Source: Paenibacillus radicis (ex Xue et al. 2023) (GTDB lineage: Bacteria > Bacillota > Bacilli > Paenibacillales > NBRC-103111). From it: a stretch of 64,000 bases of DNA. The stretch is from contig NZ_JANQBD010000033.1 in NCBI RefSeq assembly GCF_024722015.1, forward strand, positions 1 through 64,000, in the 5' to 3' direction. The notes beneath the pieces were generated by a model. The model did no database searches, was not told where the DNA came from, and worked only from the letters and a program-made list of their open reading frames with translations. Below are positions 1-8,418 of this stretch, piece by piece. The position numbers were made by a program, and so were the translations under genes. Position 1 is the stretch's first letter; every line of letters starts with the position of its first letter.

Positions 1-928
1 ACTTGTAAAAGGTCAAGAGTGTGGGCAATTGGTCTTCCCATGATTTGATTTCCTTTGGATACTTCTTGCCCCATTTTGCCTTTACCGTATCGAAGGCAGC
101 CATAGCAAGATCATGATCGAGTGCATGATAGATCGTCTTCAAATCATCAATAAAATCTGCCTTATCCTGTACGCGAATCTTAGGAAAGGTAGAACGAACT
201 TTGTGAACAATACAGTGTTGTACGTCAGCCTTCGGATACGCTTCCCGGAAAGCATCATCAAGTCCTGGAAGGCCGTCAAACACACCCAGCAACACTTCTT
301 GGACACCACGCTTATACAGGTCTTTGAGGACATCCCGCCAGCCGTTGGCACTCTCTTGGCCACCTACGTAAAAGCCAAGAATCTGACGGTGGCCGTCTTC
401 ATCGATACCCATGGCAAAGTAAATAGCTTCGCTGCTAACCGTACTGCGTTTGAGTTTGACGTACAGGCCATCGAGGTAGATGACAGAGTAACGCTTCTTT
501 AGTGGTCTGGACTGCCATTGGTGTATATCCTCAAGCACCGTAGCCGTAATGTTACTAACGGTAGTGGGAGAGTAGTGGCTACCAAACATACTTTCAATGA
601 AACGAGCAACGTCTCGGGTACCCATACCGCTTTTATACATCTGGATAACTGCCTCCTCAAGCCAGCCATCTCGACGCTGGTAGGGTTGAAACACCTGCGT
701 CTGGAAATCTCCATTGCGATCCCGTGGGACTTGTAGATCCTCGATGTGGCCAAACTTGGTGTGAAGTGTTCGCTTGTAATAACCGTTGCGGTTATTATTC
801 GCTTGTTCACTGTCCTCCATAAAGTTTTTAATTTCAGCTTTCATGATGTTCTCAAGATTTTCTTGAACAAATGAAGTGACAAGATTTTCAAATAGATCTG
901 AGAGCTTTGCTTCGTGTATAGTTGACAT
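1..928 (-). CDS. IS256 family (Mutator-type) transposase, C-terminus cut by window edge
   Basis: The minus strand is open from an ATG at 928 to the window edge, giving about 309 residues beginning MSTIHEAKLSDLF. The family catalyses cut-and-paste transposition with a DDE active site. The first catalytic Asp is seen in VIYLDGLYVKLK and the second in GVFDGLPGLDDAF; the final Glu would lie beyond the edge. The AEIKNFM and RNGYYKR segments near the N-terminus and the DVQHCIVHKVR segment are typical of the family. Full-length members are about 390-410 residues, so roughly 80-100 are missing here only because of the window limit. No internal stop or frameshift was seen, so the gene may be active. 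Confidence 0.93.
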   Translation of the reverse strand, partial: MSTIHEAKLSDLFENLVTSFVQENLENIMKAEIKNFMEDSEQANNNRNGYYKRTLHTKFGHIEDLQVPRDRNGDFQTQVFQPYQRRDGWLEEAVIQMYKSGMGTRDVARFIESMFGSHYSPTTVSNITATVLEDIHQWQSRPLKKRYSVIYLDGLYVKLKRSTVSSEAIYFAMGIDEDGHRQILGFYVGGQESANGWRDVLKDLYKRGVQEVLLGVFDGLPGLDDAFREAYPKADVQHCIVHKVRSTFPKIRVQDKADFIDDLKTIYHALDHDLAMAAFDTVKAKWGKKYPKEIKSWEDQLPTLLTFYK

Positions 929-1031
929 GAGTAGGGTTCCTTTCTTGGTGACTTTGATCATCCCGAGAATACCCTACTTTTTTGTTGCCTGACTAGGCTC
1001 CAAATTGTGGTACACAAACTATTTTACACCG
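1..1031 (-). mobile_element. IS256-family insertion sequence, right part only
   Basis: The element runs off the left edge of the window. It holds the transposase gene and, beyond its start codon, an untranslated end of about 100 bases. On the minus strand the outer end begins near GACGGTGTAAAATAG, as expected of a terminal inverted repeat. The boundary near 1031 is set by comparison with the dispersed repeat at 53803-54370, whose sequence resumes at 1033 (ctgatttca). The element therefore interrupts repeat copy A. The other end and the target duplication lie outside the window. Confidence 0.85.
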
Positions 1032-1407
1032 TCTGATTTCATCTATATCACCTATATTAGCGTGAGTTTTTCCAGTTATATTGGTTTCAAACGATATCCT
1101 GGCTAGATTAGCGGGAGGATTTCCATCTATTACCTTTCTTTCGGTGGATTAAGTATTGGCCTCGCCTGCACATGCCCCTAAACAGCCCGCCAGTACTAGA
1201 ATCACGGAAGTGAACGGTAATGCGGAAGTCATTGTTCCTCTATCAGCTGGAAAACTCAAAAAACAGAGGTATAACGGAAGTGCTAGTTCCGTTATACCTC
1301 TATTTTCATGAACAAATGCCCAGTACTTCCAACATAACGGAATTCCCACTTCCGCTATCTCCTTAGATTAGAACCGGCTGATGGAATAACGGAACTTTTA
1401 GTTCCGA
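1032..1407. repeat. Dispersed non-coding repeat, copy A (5' end displaced by IS256)
   Basis: This stretch is almost identical to 53895-54265 (copy C) and related to 40365-40740 (copy D1); its first 110 bases also resemble 13377-13490 (copy B). It contains a perfect 15-bp hairpin at 1265-1301 (AGAGGTATAACGGAA paired with its complement), preceded by an A-run and followed by ATTTT. A second hairpin at 1390-1406 (CGGAACT-ttt-AGTTCCG) ends 8 bases from the stop codon of the ABC ATPase gene. It contains no convincing gene. The hairpins could act as a bidirectional terminator for the operon ending at 1414. Confidence 0.85.
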
Positions 1408-1413
1408 ATGGCC

Positions 1414-2166
1414 TTAAATGGAATAACTCAGCTCGGGTCGAATCCGCGCGAGGAATTGCTTGGTACGCTCCTCCTTCGGATCATTGAACAGCTCGTACGG
1501 GTTGCCTTCCTCCACAATTACGCCCTCGTCCATAAAGACGACATGATTGGCGACATCCTGCGCGAAGCTCATCTCATGGGTAACTATAATCATCGTAATC
1601 CCTTCCTTGGCAATTTTGCGAATCACCGACAGCACCTCACCCACAAGCTCCGGGTCCAGTGCCGAGGTCGGCTCGTCGAATAAAATCACCTCGGGATTAA
1701 GCGCCAGCGCCCGAGCGATGCCAACGCGCTGCTGCTGACCGCCGGATAACTGAGACGGATAGGCGTCCAGCTTGCTGCCAAGCCCCACCTTTTCCAACAG
1801 CTCTACGCTCCTTTGCTTCGCCTCTTCCTTAGGGATCTTCTTAACCACCACAAGACCTTCCATCACATTTTCCAGTGCAGTCTTATGCTTGAACAGATTA
1901 TACTGCTGAAACACCATCGCCGATCTTTGCCGGAGCTGATGAATTTCCTTCTTGCCCGCACGTTTGCAATCGACAGAGAACCCGCCGATCGCAATGCTTC
2001 CTTCATCCGGCTTTTCAAGGTAGTTCAGGCAGCGCAGCAGCGTGGTTTTGCCCGAACCGCTCGGCCCAAGAATAGCGACGACCTCTCCCTTGCGTACGGT
2101 CAGATCGATACCCTTCAGCACCTGATTGCGGCCAAATGATTTTTTAATCTTAGACATTTTTATCAT
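1414..2166 (-). CDS. Polar amino acid/cystine-type ABC transporter, ATP-binding protein
   Basis: This 250-aa ATPase should energise uptake through the two permeases encoded just upstream. Walker A is GPSGSGKT (residues 34-41), the signature is LSGGQQQR (about 140), Walker B is VILFDEPTSALD and the switch His follows in IIVTHEMSF. Length and motifs match the GlnQ/TcyN class of polar amino acid importers. The ATG at 2166 has GAGGTGAGACAGT before it, a good ribosome binding site. It is the last gene of the minus-strand operon. Context with two sulfur-type monooxygenases favours cystine or another organosulfur compound as substrate, as in the Bacillus subtilis tcyJKLMN operon; the substrate is an inference. 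Confidence 0.92.
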   Translation of the reverse strand: MIKMSKIKKSFGRNQVLKGIDLTVRKGEVVAILGPSGSGKTTLLRCLNYLEKPDEGSIAIGGFSVDCKRAGKKEIHQLRQRSAMVFQQYNLFKHKTALENVMEGLVVVKKIPKEEAKQRSVELLEKVGLGSKLDAYPSQLSGGQQQRVGIARALALNPEVILFDEPTSALDPELVGEVLSVIRKIAKEGITMIIVTHEMSFAQDVANHVVFMDEGVIVEEGNPYELFNDPKEERTKQFLARIRPELSYSI

Positions 2167-2217
2167 ACTGTCTCACCTCAAGTTTAAGAGTCGCTATATC
2201 GCTTCGCTTGCCCATTA

Positions 2218-2931
2218 TTACGCGGCAATCCTTCTTTCATGACGGCTGTACCTCGTCTCAAGCCATGCGAAGAGCCTCTCGCAACTCCAGCAAATGACCC
2301 AATAAATAAGCGAAGCGTCAAGATACATCTCCAGATATTGATAACCGTCACCTGCCACAATTTTGGCTTGGGCCATGATCTCGATAACTTTGATGGCGAA
2401 TGCGAGTGAGGTTCCTTTAATCAAATTAATAAAAATATTGCCCAAATTCGGGAGAGCGACGACTAGTGCCTGGGGAGCTATAATTCTTAGCAATCCCTGG
2501 GATGTGGACATCCCGATAGAAAGCGCAGCCTCCATTTGCCCCGAATCCGTTGTGCCGATCGCCCCCCGAATGACCTCCGACTGATAGGCAGCCGAATTGA
2601 TCGTAAACGCCAGCAAAGCGAAACCTAGAGGAGATATTTCCGAAAAAGGCAGATGCCAGCCCCATTCCTTGTTCAAAATATCGATGAGCAGCGGCGTGCC
2701 GTAGAACACGACATAAATTTGCACCAGCAGAGGGGTCCCACGGACGAAGGAAACGTACAAGGCGCCCAGCTTATTGAGTACCGGCACCTTATAGATTCTA
2801 CATAATGCGATGATAAGTCCAATAACCGTACCCAATACCATCGAGATGACTGCCACCAACAAGGTTAAAGGCACGCCTTTCAGAACCTCCGGGAATTTCT
2901 CGATGGCAAATGCCAAGCTGAAGTTAGCCAA
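2218..2931 (-). CDS. Polar amino acid/cystine-type ABC transporter permease (TcyM-like)
   Basis: A 237-aa membrane protein of the HisMQ/TcyLM class with about five transmembrane segments. The N-terminus EVLKGVPLTLLVAVISMVLG and the segment SAAYQSEVIRGAI are typical. The EAA loop reads QMEAALSIGMSTSQGLLRIIAPQAL near residue 130-155 and is the docking site for the ATPase. The start is a TTG at 2931, supported by AAGGAAGGG eight bases upstream; no better ATG exists. It lies 51 bases upstream of the ATPase gene and 23 bases downstream of the partner permease, so the two probably form a heterodimer and are co-transcribed. Confidence 0.9.
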   Translation of the reverse strand: MANFSLAFAIEKFPEVLKGVPLTLLVAVISMVLGTVIGLIIALCRIYKVPVLNKLGALYVSFVRGTPLLVQIYVVFYGTPLLIDILNKEWGWHLPFSEISPLGFALLAFTINSAAYQSEVIRGAIGTTDSGQMEAALSIGMSTSQGLLRIIAPQALVVALPNLGNIFINLIKGTSLAFAIKVIEIMAQAKIVAGDGYQYLEMYLDASLIYWVICWSCERLFAWLETRYSRHERRIAA

Positions 2932-2954
2932 TGGGGTTCCCTTCCTTTCTTCCT

Positions 2955-3641
2955 TTATCTCGCAATGCTGACATGCCCCTTTTTATAAATCTTCTCCAAC
3001 CGTCCAAGTCCCTTCTCAATAACTATACTCAGCCCCCAGTAAATCAACGATACCAGGAAATAAACTTGAAACGTATTGGCGCCGTAATTATTGCCGAGGA
3101 TGATCTGCACTTGACCCATAATATCAGTGATCCCGATGGAAAAGGCTAACGAGGTTTCCTTTAATAAAATAATGACATTGTTGCCCAAGCTCGGGATCGC
3201 AATGCCGAAGGCTTGCGGCAAAATGATTCTTCTGAGCGATTGACTGTAGCTCATCCCGACACTGTATGCAGCTTCCTGCTGTCCGCTTCCTACCGCCAGA
3301 TAGGAGGATCGGATGACCTCGGAAAAGAAGGCTGCGCTGTGCAGCGAGAAGGTGATCACGGCAAAAATAATTTTGTCCCAGTTGTTCACATCGATCCCAA
3401 ACAGGATAAGCAGCTGCGGCAGCCCATAATAGATCAGGAAGAGCTGGACGATGGTCGGAGTGCACCGCATGAAGGACAGATAGAACGTTGCAATGGCATA
3501 AGGAATTGCTTTTTTTTGAATTCTGACAATGGCTATGACCAATCCCAGCAATAGACCAAACAAGAGAGATAAAAGCAAAATCGTCAACGTGACAGGCAGT
3601 CTCTCAGCTATTCGCAGAATCAGATTCAGAGTCGTGTCCAT
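2955..3641 (-). CDS. Polar amino acid/cystine-type ABC transporter permease (TcyL-like)
   Basis: A 228-aa integral membrane protein, partner of the next permease. It begins MDTTLNLILRIAERLPVTL, has about five hydrophobic helices and carries the EAA loop GQQEAAYSVGMSYSQSLRRI near residues 120-140. The segment YLSFMRCTPTIVQLFLIYYG and HSAAFFSEVIRSS are family hallmarks of amino-acid importers. GAGGAGCTTCGCCGGA precedes the ATG. It follows the substrate-binding protein gene by 20 bases in the same transcript. The very basic C-terminus (KKGHVSIAR) is probably cytoplasmic. Confidence 0.9.
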   Translation of the reverse strand: MDTTLNLILRIAERLPVTLTILLLSLLFGLLLGLVIAIVRIQKKAIPYAIATFYLSFMRCTPTIVQLFLIYYGLPQLLILFGIDVNNWDKIIFAVITFSLHSAAFFSEVIRSSYLAVGSGQQEAAYSVGMSYSQSLRRIILPQAFGIAIPSLGNNVIILLKETSLAFSIGITDIMGQVQIILGNNYGANTFQVYFLVSLIYWGLSIVIEKGLGRLEKIYKKGHVSIAR

Positions 3642-3661
3642 TCCGGCGAAGCTCCTCTTCG

Positions 3662-4561
3662 TTAATTTTCCTTCCGGAATTTATAGCCCTGCTGTACGTA
3701 CTCCAGGCTTTTAAACACATCCACCTTGAACCATTTCTCCGAAAGCTTGGGCAGCGTTCCGTCTTTGATCAGTTCTACAGTGGCTGCATCAATCTTTTGA
3801 GCAAGCTCCGGCTGGTTCTTGTTGAATATAAAATAGACCGACTCTTTCGAGATAACGCCACCGATCTTCAAGTTCAGGTTTAATTTCTTTACCGCATCTT
3901 CAAAATGATTGATATTAAGCAAATGGGCATCGTACTTGCCGGATTCAACGAGCTTCAAATCATCTGCTGGTGTTGTCTTCTCCACGTCCTCGATTTTGAT
4001 CTCCTTGCCCGGATGCAAAAGATTATAGTCTTTAAGAATGTAACGGAAGCCGGAAACCGGAGTCATCGGCACCAATTTCTTGCCTACCAAATCATCCAGA
4101 GTCTTGATATCATTACGGTCCGGCTTGATGGCCAAGCCTGTAATCGAATAGCCAAACTCTTGCTTGGGGTATAAATATTTTTTCTCCCGCTCCGGATTTT
4201 TGAACCAAAAGTTGGCTGCGAAGGCGTATTTGCCAGTATCGGTACCGATCAGCTGACCTTCGTTATCTACAGCTTCGTATTCAAATTTATATTCCGGCAG
4301 CTTTTTCTCAAGCTCCCTCAAGTAGTCAATCATATAACCAGCCGGCTGATTTTTCTCGTCCAGGTAACTGAATAACGGCACAGGCACCGTATTTAGTGCC
4401 GCCTTGATGACTTTAGGCGCCGCTTTGGCGGCTGGTGATGCCGTATTTGGTGCAGAAGCATTGGCCGAGCTGTCTCCCACAGCTGGTGCGGTTTTTCCGC
4501 AGCCTGCCAAGATCGCAAGCAGCATCACAGCAAAAATAAGATAAAGACCTTTAGTTTTCAT
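3662..4561 (-). CDS. Substrate-binding lipoprotein of amino acid/cystine-type ABC transporter
   Basis: This 299-aa protein starts with a lipoprotein signal peptide ending in LAILAGC, so the mature protein would be lipid-anchored at Cys21. An Ala/Ser/Pro-rich linker (about residues 25-50) precedes a family 3 solute-binding fold with PAGYMIDYLRELEKKLPEYKFEY and a C-terminal KLSEKWF element. The ligand is probably cystine or a related sulfur compound: the layout resembles TcyJ/TcyK, but the ligand cannot be read from the sequence. GGAGGAACCCTTTT precedes the ATG. It lies 22 bases downstream of a monooxygenase gene, tying import to oxidation in one operon. Confidence 0.9.
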   Translation of the reverse strand: MKTKGLYLIFAVMLLAILAGCGKTAPAVGDSSANASAPNTASPAAKAAPKVIKAALNTVPVPLFSYLDEKNQPAGYMIDYLRELEKKLPEYKFEYEAVDNEGQLIGTDTGKYAFAANFWFKNPEREKKYLYPKQEFGYSITGLAIKPDRNDIKTLDDLVGKKLVPMTPVSGFRYILKDYNLLHPGKEIKIEDVEKTTPADDLKLVESGKYDAHLLNINHFEDAVKKLNLNLKIGGVISKESVYFIFNKNQPELAQKIDAATVELIKDGTLPKLSEKWFKVDVFKSLEYVQQGYKFRKEN

Positions 4562-4583
4562 AAAAGGGTTCCTCCTGATTTTT

Positions 4584-5936
4584 TTATTTAGTATGGATCG
4601 CCGACCAGCGATTCGCTGGATTCGCTAACCCCAGATGGTCACGAAGCGTGCTTCCTGTATATTCAGTCCTGTAGCGGCCTCTTTGCTGCAAAATTGGAAC
4701 AACATGGTCAACAAACTCTTCAAGCCCGCGAAGATAGTGGGATGGCATGATATTAAAGCCGTCACACGCTCCATGATCCAGCCATTCCTCCATCAGGTCC
4801 GCCAGCTGTTCCGGCGTTCCCGCGAATGTGTGATGTCCGCCTGCAGATATGACATGCCTGCTCATCTGCCTAACGGTCAGCTTCTCGCGTTTCCCCAAAT
4901 CCTTCAGCAGCTGCAGGCGGCTCTTCTTGCTATTGTTGGCCTCCGCATCGATTTCCCAGTATGGAAAAGGACCGTCCAGTGGATATGCAGATAAATCCAC
5001 ATCAATTGTACCGGACAAGGTTCTCACTGCGACCTCCGGAAGAACAAGCTCGTTAAAGTACTCCTCTCTTTCCTTCGCCTCTCGCTCTGTCGATCCGAGA
5101 ATGGGAGCGAGACCCGGTAAAATATGCAGCTGATCCGGCCTTCGTCCATACTGCTCCAGCATCCCTTTCAGATTCGCATAGTAAGCCTGCGCATCCAGAA
5201 GATTATCTTGAGCAGTGAAGACGACCTCCGCTTTCTGGGCTGCAAACTTCAGACCGCTTCCCGAAGACCCTGCTTGAAACAGCACGGGATACCCCTGCAG
5301 CGGGTGAGGTACATAAGAGCTGCCACTTATTGCGAAATAATCGCCTGAATGATTGATATCGTGCACTTTGGCCGGATTGAAGTAATGACCCGAGCTTCGA
5401 TCCGCGAGCAGTGCATCTTCCTCCAAGCTGTCCCAAAGCTTCATAGCTACATCGACGAATTCATTCGCGCGATCATACCGCAAGGCATGGTCCATGTGGG
5501 CCTCCTTGCTGAATTGGGAAGCGAGCCGCGGATCCTGGGAGGTCACCATATTCCAGCCAGCCCGGCCTCGGCTCAAGTGATCCAGCGTTGCAAACCTTGC
5601 TGCAACATAGAAGGGGTCGTTATACGTCGTAGACAGCGTAGCCGTCAAGCCGATCTTCTCCGTAGCCGATGCCATAATGGACAGCAAGGTCAGCGTATCC
5701 GGTGTCGGTATCGAACGTTCCTCCGCTACCTTGCCATTCTGCTCGCCGATGGCGATTTGCTCCAGTATCAGGATCGTATCGAATTTCCCTCTCTCCGACA
5801 GCCTCGCAAAATCTTGATAGAAAGCCAGATCGAGCAGGCGATCGGCCTGGGTTTCTGGATGCCGCCACCCTCCGGTATGCTGTCCGGTATTTAATAGAAA
5901 AACACCGAGATGCAGCTGTTTTTTTGCATGTCCCAT
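4584..5936 (-). CDS. LLM-class flavin-dependent monooxygenase, NtaA/SnaA/DmoA type (copy 2)
   Basis: A 450-aa luciferase-like monooxygenase of the branch that includes nitrilotriacetate, dibenzothiophene-sulfone and dimethyl-sulfide oxygenases and B. subtilis YtnJ. Such enzymes use reduced FMN and oxygen. Seen: HLGVFLLNTGQHTGGWRHPE at the N-terminus, LTATLSTTYNDPFYVAARFATLDHLS, the motif GRAGWNMVTS and VLFQAGSSGSG. The start is the ATG at 5936, because GGGAGGGATAACG lies directly before it; a longer reading upstream overlaps the preceding gene and lacks family similarity. Its start is two bases after the stop codon of the other monooxygenase, indicating translational coupling. The substrate is unknown; sulfur scavenging is inferred from context. 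Confidence 0.92.
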   Translation of the reverse strand: MGHAKKQLHLGVFLLNTGQHTGGWRHPETQADRLLDLAFYQDFARLSERGKFDTILILEQIAIGEQNGKVAEERSIPTPDTLTLLSIMASATEKIGLTATLSTTYNDPFYVAARFATLDHLSRGRAGWNMVTSQDPRLASQFSKEAHMDHALRYDRANEFVDVAMKLWDSLEEDALLADRSSGHYFNPAKVHDINHSGDYFAISGSSYVPHPLQGYPVLFQAGSSGSGLKFAAQKAEVVFTAQDNLLDAQAYYANLKGMLEQYGRRPDQLHILPGLAPILGSTEREAKEREEYFNELVLPEVAVRTLSGTIDVDLSAYPLDGPFPYWEIDAEANNSKKSRLQLLKDLGKREKLTVRQMSRHVISAGGHHTFAGTPEQLADLMEEWLDHGACDGFNIMPSHYLRGLEEFVDHVVPILQQRGRYRTEYTGSTLRDHLGLANPANRWSAIHTK

Positions 5937-5938
5937 CG

Positions 5939-7258
5939 TTATCCCTCCCTGCTTATTGGGCCGTAAGCCGCCGGAGCCTTGAGCCCTAGATGATCCCTCA
6001 GCGTATTTCCCGTATATGCAGTACGAAAAAGGCCTTTGCGCTGCAGCAGAGGAATGACCTGTTCGACAAATTCGTCGAGTCCGTTCGGCAGCAGTGATGG
6101 CTGAAGATGAAAGCCATCGCTTCCATAAGCGAGATACCATTCTTCCATCCAATCGGCAAGCTGCTCCGATGTCCCTACGAACACTTTAGTTCCTTTTAGC
6201 TCCAATGCCCGGAGGCTGAGTTGACGGAGGGTCAAACCCTCCAGTCCCGCTGTTATGACCGCTTCCTTTAAGAAAGGAATAACAGGCAGTGGACCGTCGA
6301 GAGGGTATTCTGTCAGATCTGTATCAAACAGATCGGATAACAAGGCGATACCTGCCTCCGGATCGATCAGCTTTTGAAGCTCCGCGGCTTTGTTCCGGGC
6401 ATCCTCTTCAGTCGCCCCTATAATCGGCGTCAAGACCGTCAGCACTTTTACGCCATTAGGGAAACGTCCTCTCAGGGCGTTTCGCTGCTTAAGCTGCGCA
6501 TAAAAATCAGCTGCTTCTCTTACTGAAGGCCGTGAGCTTAAAATGAGCTCTGCCGAATCACTATCCTCCACATTCCCATTCCGGTTTCCCAGAACTGAAC
6601 TCGACCCGATGCGAACCGGATATCCCTGAGGAGGTCGGGGAATGCTCAAGGGACCCCGCACGGTAAAATGCTTCCCTGCATGATGGATCAAATGCACCTT
6701 GTCGGAATCGGTATAACGTCCCTGCTCCCTGTCGACAATGACCGCCCCTTCTTCCCAGCTGTCCCAGAGGCGTTGCGCTACTTCAACAAATTCCTGCTGG
6801 CGCTCGGTCCGCTCAGATCGGGACAGCTCAGGCAATCCGCCATGGCGCTTCGGCTCGCGATGATCTGACACACTCGCCAGCCATGCCGTTCTTCCTCCGC
6901 TGAGATGATCCAGCGCCGCCAACTGCCGCGCTACGGCGAACGGCTCAATGACGGATGTCGATACCGCTGCGCCTAGCCCAATATGCTTCGTGACAGAAGC
7001 CAAAGCTCCCAACAAAGTGAAAGGCTCAAGAAGCAGCCCCGGCTCTTTTCCTGTAGCTCCTAGGCGATCGCCGACAGAAGTATGATCCAGAAACAGCAGA
7101 TCGAATTTGCCACGCTCAGCGGTTTGCGCCATTCTGTAGAAATAGGACGGATCATGCAAGTTCTCTGCGCGGGCATTGGGATGCCGCCAGCTCCCGGGGT
7201 GGTATCCTGTGCTCTGCAAGGATAACGTAATATGAAGCTGGCCTTTTCTTTTGCTCAT
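5939..7258 (-). CDS. LLM-class flavin-dependent monooxygenase, NtaA/SnaA/DmoA type (copy 1)
   Basis: A 439-aa paralogue of the following gene, sharing the HPGSWRHPNA opening, the SVGDRLG region, LGAAVSTSVIEPFAVARQLA and LDHLSGGRTAWLAS. The usual GRAGWN(M/I)VTS motif is altered to GRTAWLASVSD, so substrate range or activity may differ from copy 2. Both share the C-terminal pattern LRQLSLRALELKGTKVFVGT and RTAYTGNTLRDHLGL. The ATG at 7258 has a somewhat distant GGAG. It is the first gene of the minus-strand unit that continues into copy 2 and the ABC importer; the upstream gene has its own terminator. An FMN reductase is needed but is not in the window. Confidence 0.88.
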   Translation of the reverse strand: MSKRKGQLHITLSLQSTGYHPGSWRHPNARAENLHDPSYFYRMAQTAERGKFDLLFLDHTSVGDRLGATGKEPGLLLEPFTLLGALASVTKHIGLGAAVSTSVIEPFAVARQLAALDHLSGGRTAWLASVSDHREPKRHGGLPELSRSERTERQQEFVEVAQRLWDSWEEGAVIVDREQGRYTDSDKVHLIHHAGKHFTVRGPLSIPRPPQGYPVRIGSSSVLGNRNGNVEDSDSAELILSSRPSVREAADFYAQLKQRNALRGRFPNGVKVLTVLTPIIGATEEDARNKAAELQKLIDPEAGIALLSDLFDTDLTEYPLDGPLPVIPFLKEAVITAGLEGLTLRQLSLRALELKGTKVFVGTSEQLADWMEEWYLAYGSDGFHLQPSLLPNGLDEFVEQVIPLLQRKGLFRTAYTGNTLRDHLGLKAPAAYGPISREG

Positions 7259-7323
7259 ATTCAGTCATCATTCCTCTCCTTTTTATTCCTTGTTCCTTGT
7301 ATTTTGAACTCCAGCACTCCGAC

Positions 7324-7374
7324 GAAAAAAGGCCAAGACCTCCATTGCGCTGTATGCAATGATAATCTTAGCCT
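7324..7374 (-). terminator. Rho-independent terminator of the sulfurtransferase gene
   Basis: Read on the minus strand, AGGCTAAGA pairs with TCTTGGCCT (one G-U pair). An inner CATTGC/GCAATG stem lies inside it, and TTTTTT follows. It lies 29 bases beyond the sulfurtransferase stop codon and 65 bases before the start of the first monooxygenase. The two are therefore separate transcripts, unless it works as an attenuator. Confidence 0.85.
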
Positions 7375-7402
7375 CCGGTCATCCGGTCAGCTGCCTATTT
7401 AA

Positions 7403-8239
7403 CTATTTACTTCCTGTGGCAATCGGATTGTCTGAATAAGTAATCCAATCACTCCAGCTTCCGCCATACAGCTTGACATTAGTGAACCCGGCTTCCGTTA
7501 AAGCGAGGATGTTAGGACACGCTGTAACCCCCGACCCACAGTACACGATGATCTCTTTTGACCCATCCACTTCATTAAACAATTCTTTCAATTCACCAGT
7601 CTCTTTCAACGATCCTTCAGCAGTGAAAGCATTTTTCCAAAAATAGTTTACAGCCCCAGGTATATGTCCAGCCATTTTATCTATCGGCTCTTCGAGACCG
7701 AGATATCTTTTCTCTTCACGCGAATCGATGAGGATCGTATCCGCTTGCTCCAGTCTTTGCCTGATTTGTTCGGCGTTCAGCAGCCATCCTTCCTGCAGAC
7801 GAGGAATGAATTCACTCGAGCTGTAAGCGGGAAGCTCCGTCGTAACCTCATAACCAAGGCTCTTCCAATGCGTAAAGCCGCCATCCAGCACATAAACACG
7901 GTCGTGACCGTAATACTTCAAAATCCACCACAGCCGGGAAGCCATTGCGCCACCTTGATCGTCATAAGCGACTACGATTTTTGTTTCATCAATCCCTGCA
8001 TTCCCAAGCTTTATAGCCAAATCATTCACCTTAGGAAGAGGATGTCTTCCGCCATGTGCTTCAATTGTACCTGACAGATCATGCTCCAGATCGAAATATA
8101 CGGCTCCCGGCAAATGGCCGCTCTCATAGGCTTCTTTTCCTGCAAAAGGATTCCCGAGAATAAACCGACAATCTGCAACTACAAGCTCCTTATTGTTTAA
8201 GTTTTCACTGAGCCATCTCGCGCTAACTGTGTTCGACAA
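7403..8239 (-). CDS. Sulfurtransferase, two rhodanese domains (3-mercaptopyruvate/thiosulfate type)
   Basis: A 278-aa cytosolic protein with tandem rhodanese domains. The N-terminal domain has the conserved GHLPGAVYFDLEHDLS and GGRHPLP motifs but no catalytic Cys. The C-terminal domain carries the active-site loop CGSGVTA with Cys234; this loop form is associated with 3-mercaptopyruvate rather than thiosulfate preference. The enzyme moves sulfane sulfur from a donor to a thiol acceptor. It has its own terminator and is divergent from the regulator gene, with 179 bases between start codons. It fits sulfur recycling next to an organosulfur import and oxidation operon. Confidence 0.92.
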   Translation of the reverse strand: MSNTVSARWLSENLNNKELVVADCRFILGNPFAGKEAYESGHLPGAVYFDLEHDLSGTIEAHGGRHPLPKVNDLAIKLGNAGIDETKIVVAYDDQGGAMASRLWWILKYYGHDRVYVLDGGFTHWKSLGYEVTTELPAYSSSEFIPRLQEGWLLNAEQIRQRLEQADTILIDSREEKRYLGLEEPIDKMAGHIPGAVNYFWKNAFTAEGSLKETGELKELFNEVDGSKEIIVYCGSGVTACPNILALTEAGFTNVKLYGGSWSDWITYSDNPIATGSK

Positions 8240-8270
8240 ACGATTCTCCCCTTTACTTTACAAATAATGA

Positions 8271-8300
8271 TTGAAATAACATAATTCATATCGTTATACT
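8271..8300 (+). promoter_or_regulatory. Sigma-A-type promoter with overlapping inverted repeat, regulator gene
   Basis: TTGAAA (8271-8276), an 18-base spacer and TATACT (8295-8300) form a good vegetative promoter for the HTH-SsuA regulator, giving a leader of about 110 bases. An interrupted inverted repeat, ATAAC-N12-GTTAT (8276-8297), covers the spacer and touches both hexamers. It is the most likely operator for autoregulation and for control of the divergent sulfurtransferase gene; that role is an inference. Confidence 0.5.
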
Positions 8301-8418
8301 AGGATTAATTAAAATTAGCACGCCCCTATTCCTAAGTCAACAAAATGATAAATATAAACGACCAATGACCAAAATAGACGAAAATGTCCTTAATTTTACA
8401 TTTCGGAGGTGCTTCCTA

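Noticed and set aside
5937..6152. N-terminal extension of the second monooxygenase
   Set aside because: It lies entirely within the upstream gene in another frame, has no family similarity, and a strong ribosome binding site marks the ATG at 5936.
7259..7323. S-box or other sulfur riboswitch before the monooxygenase operon
   Set aside because: Only 65 bases separate the terminator and the start codon, too little for a SAM riboswitch, and no conserved core was seen.
8365..8418. Upstream ATG for the HTH-SsuA regulator
   Set aside because: It has no ribosome binding site, while GGAGGTG precedes the ATG at 8419 and the HTH begins right after that start.
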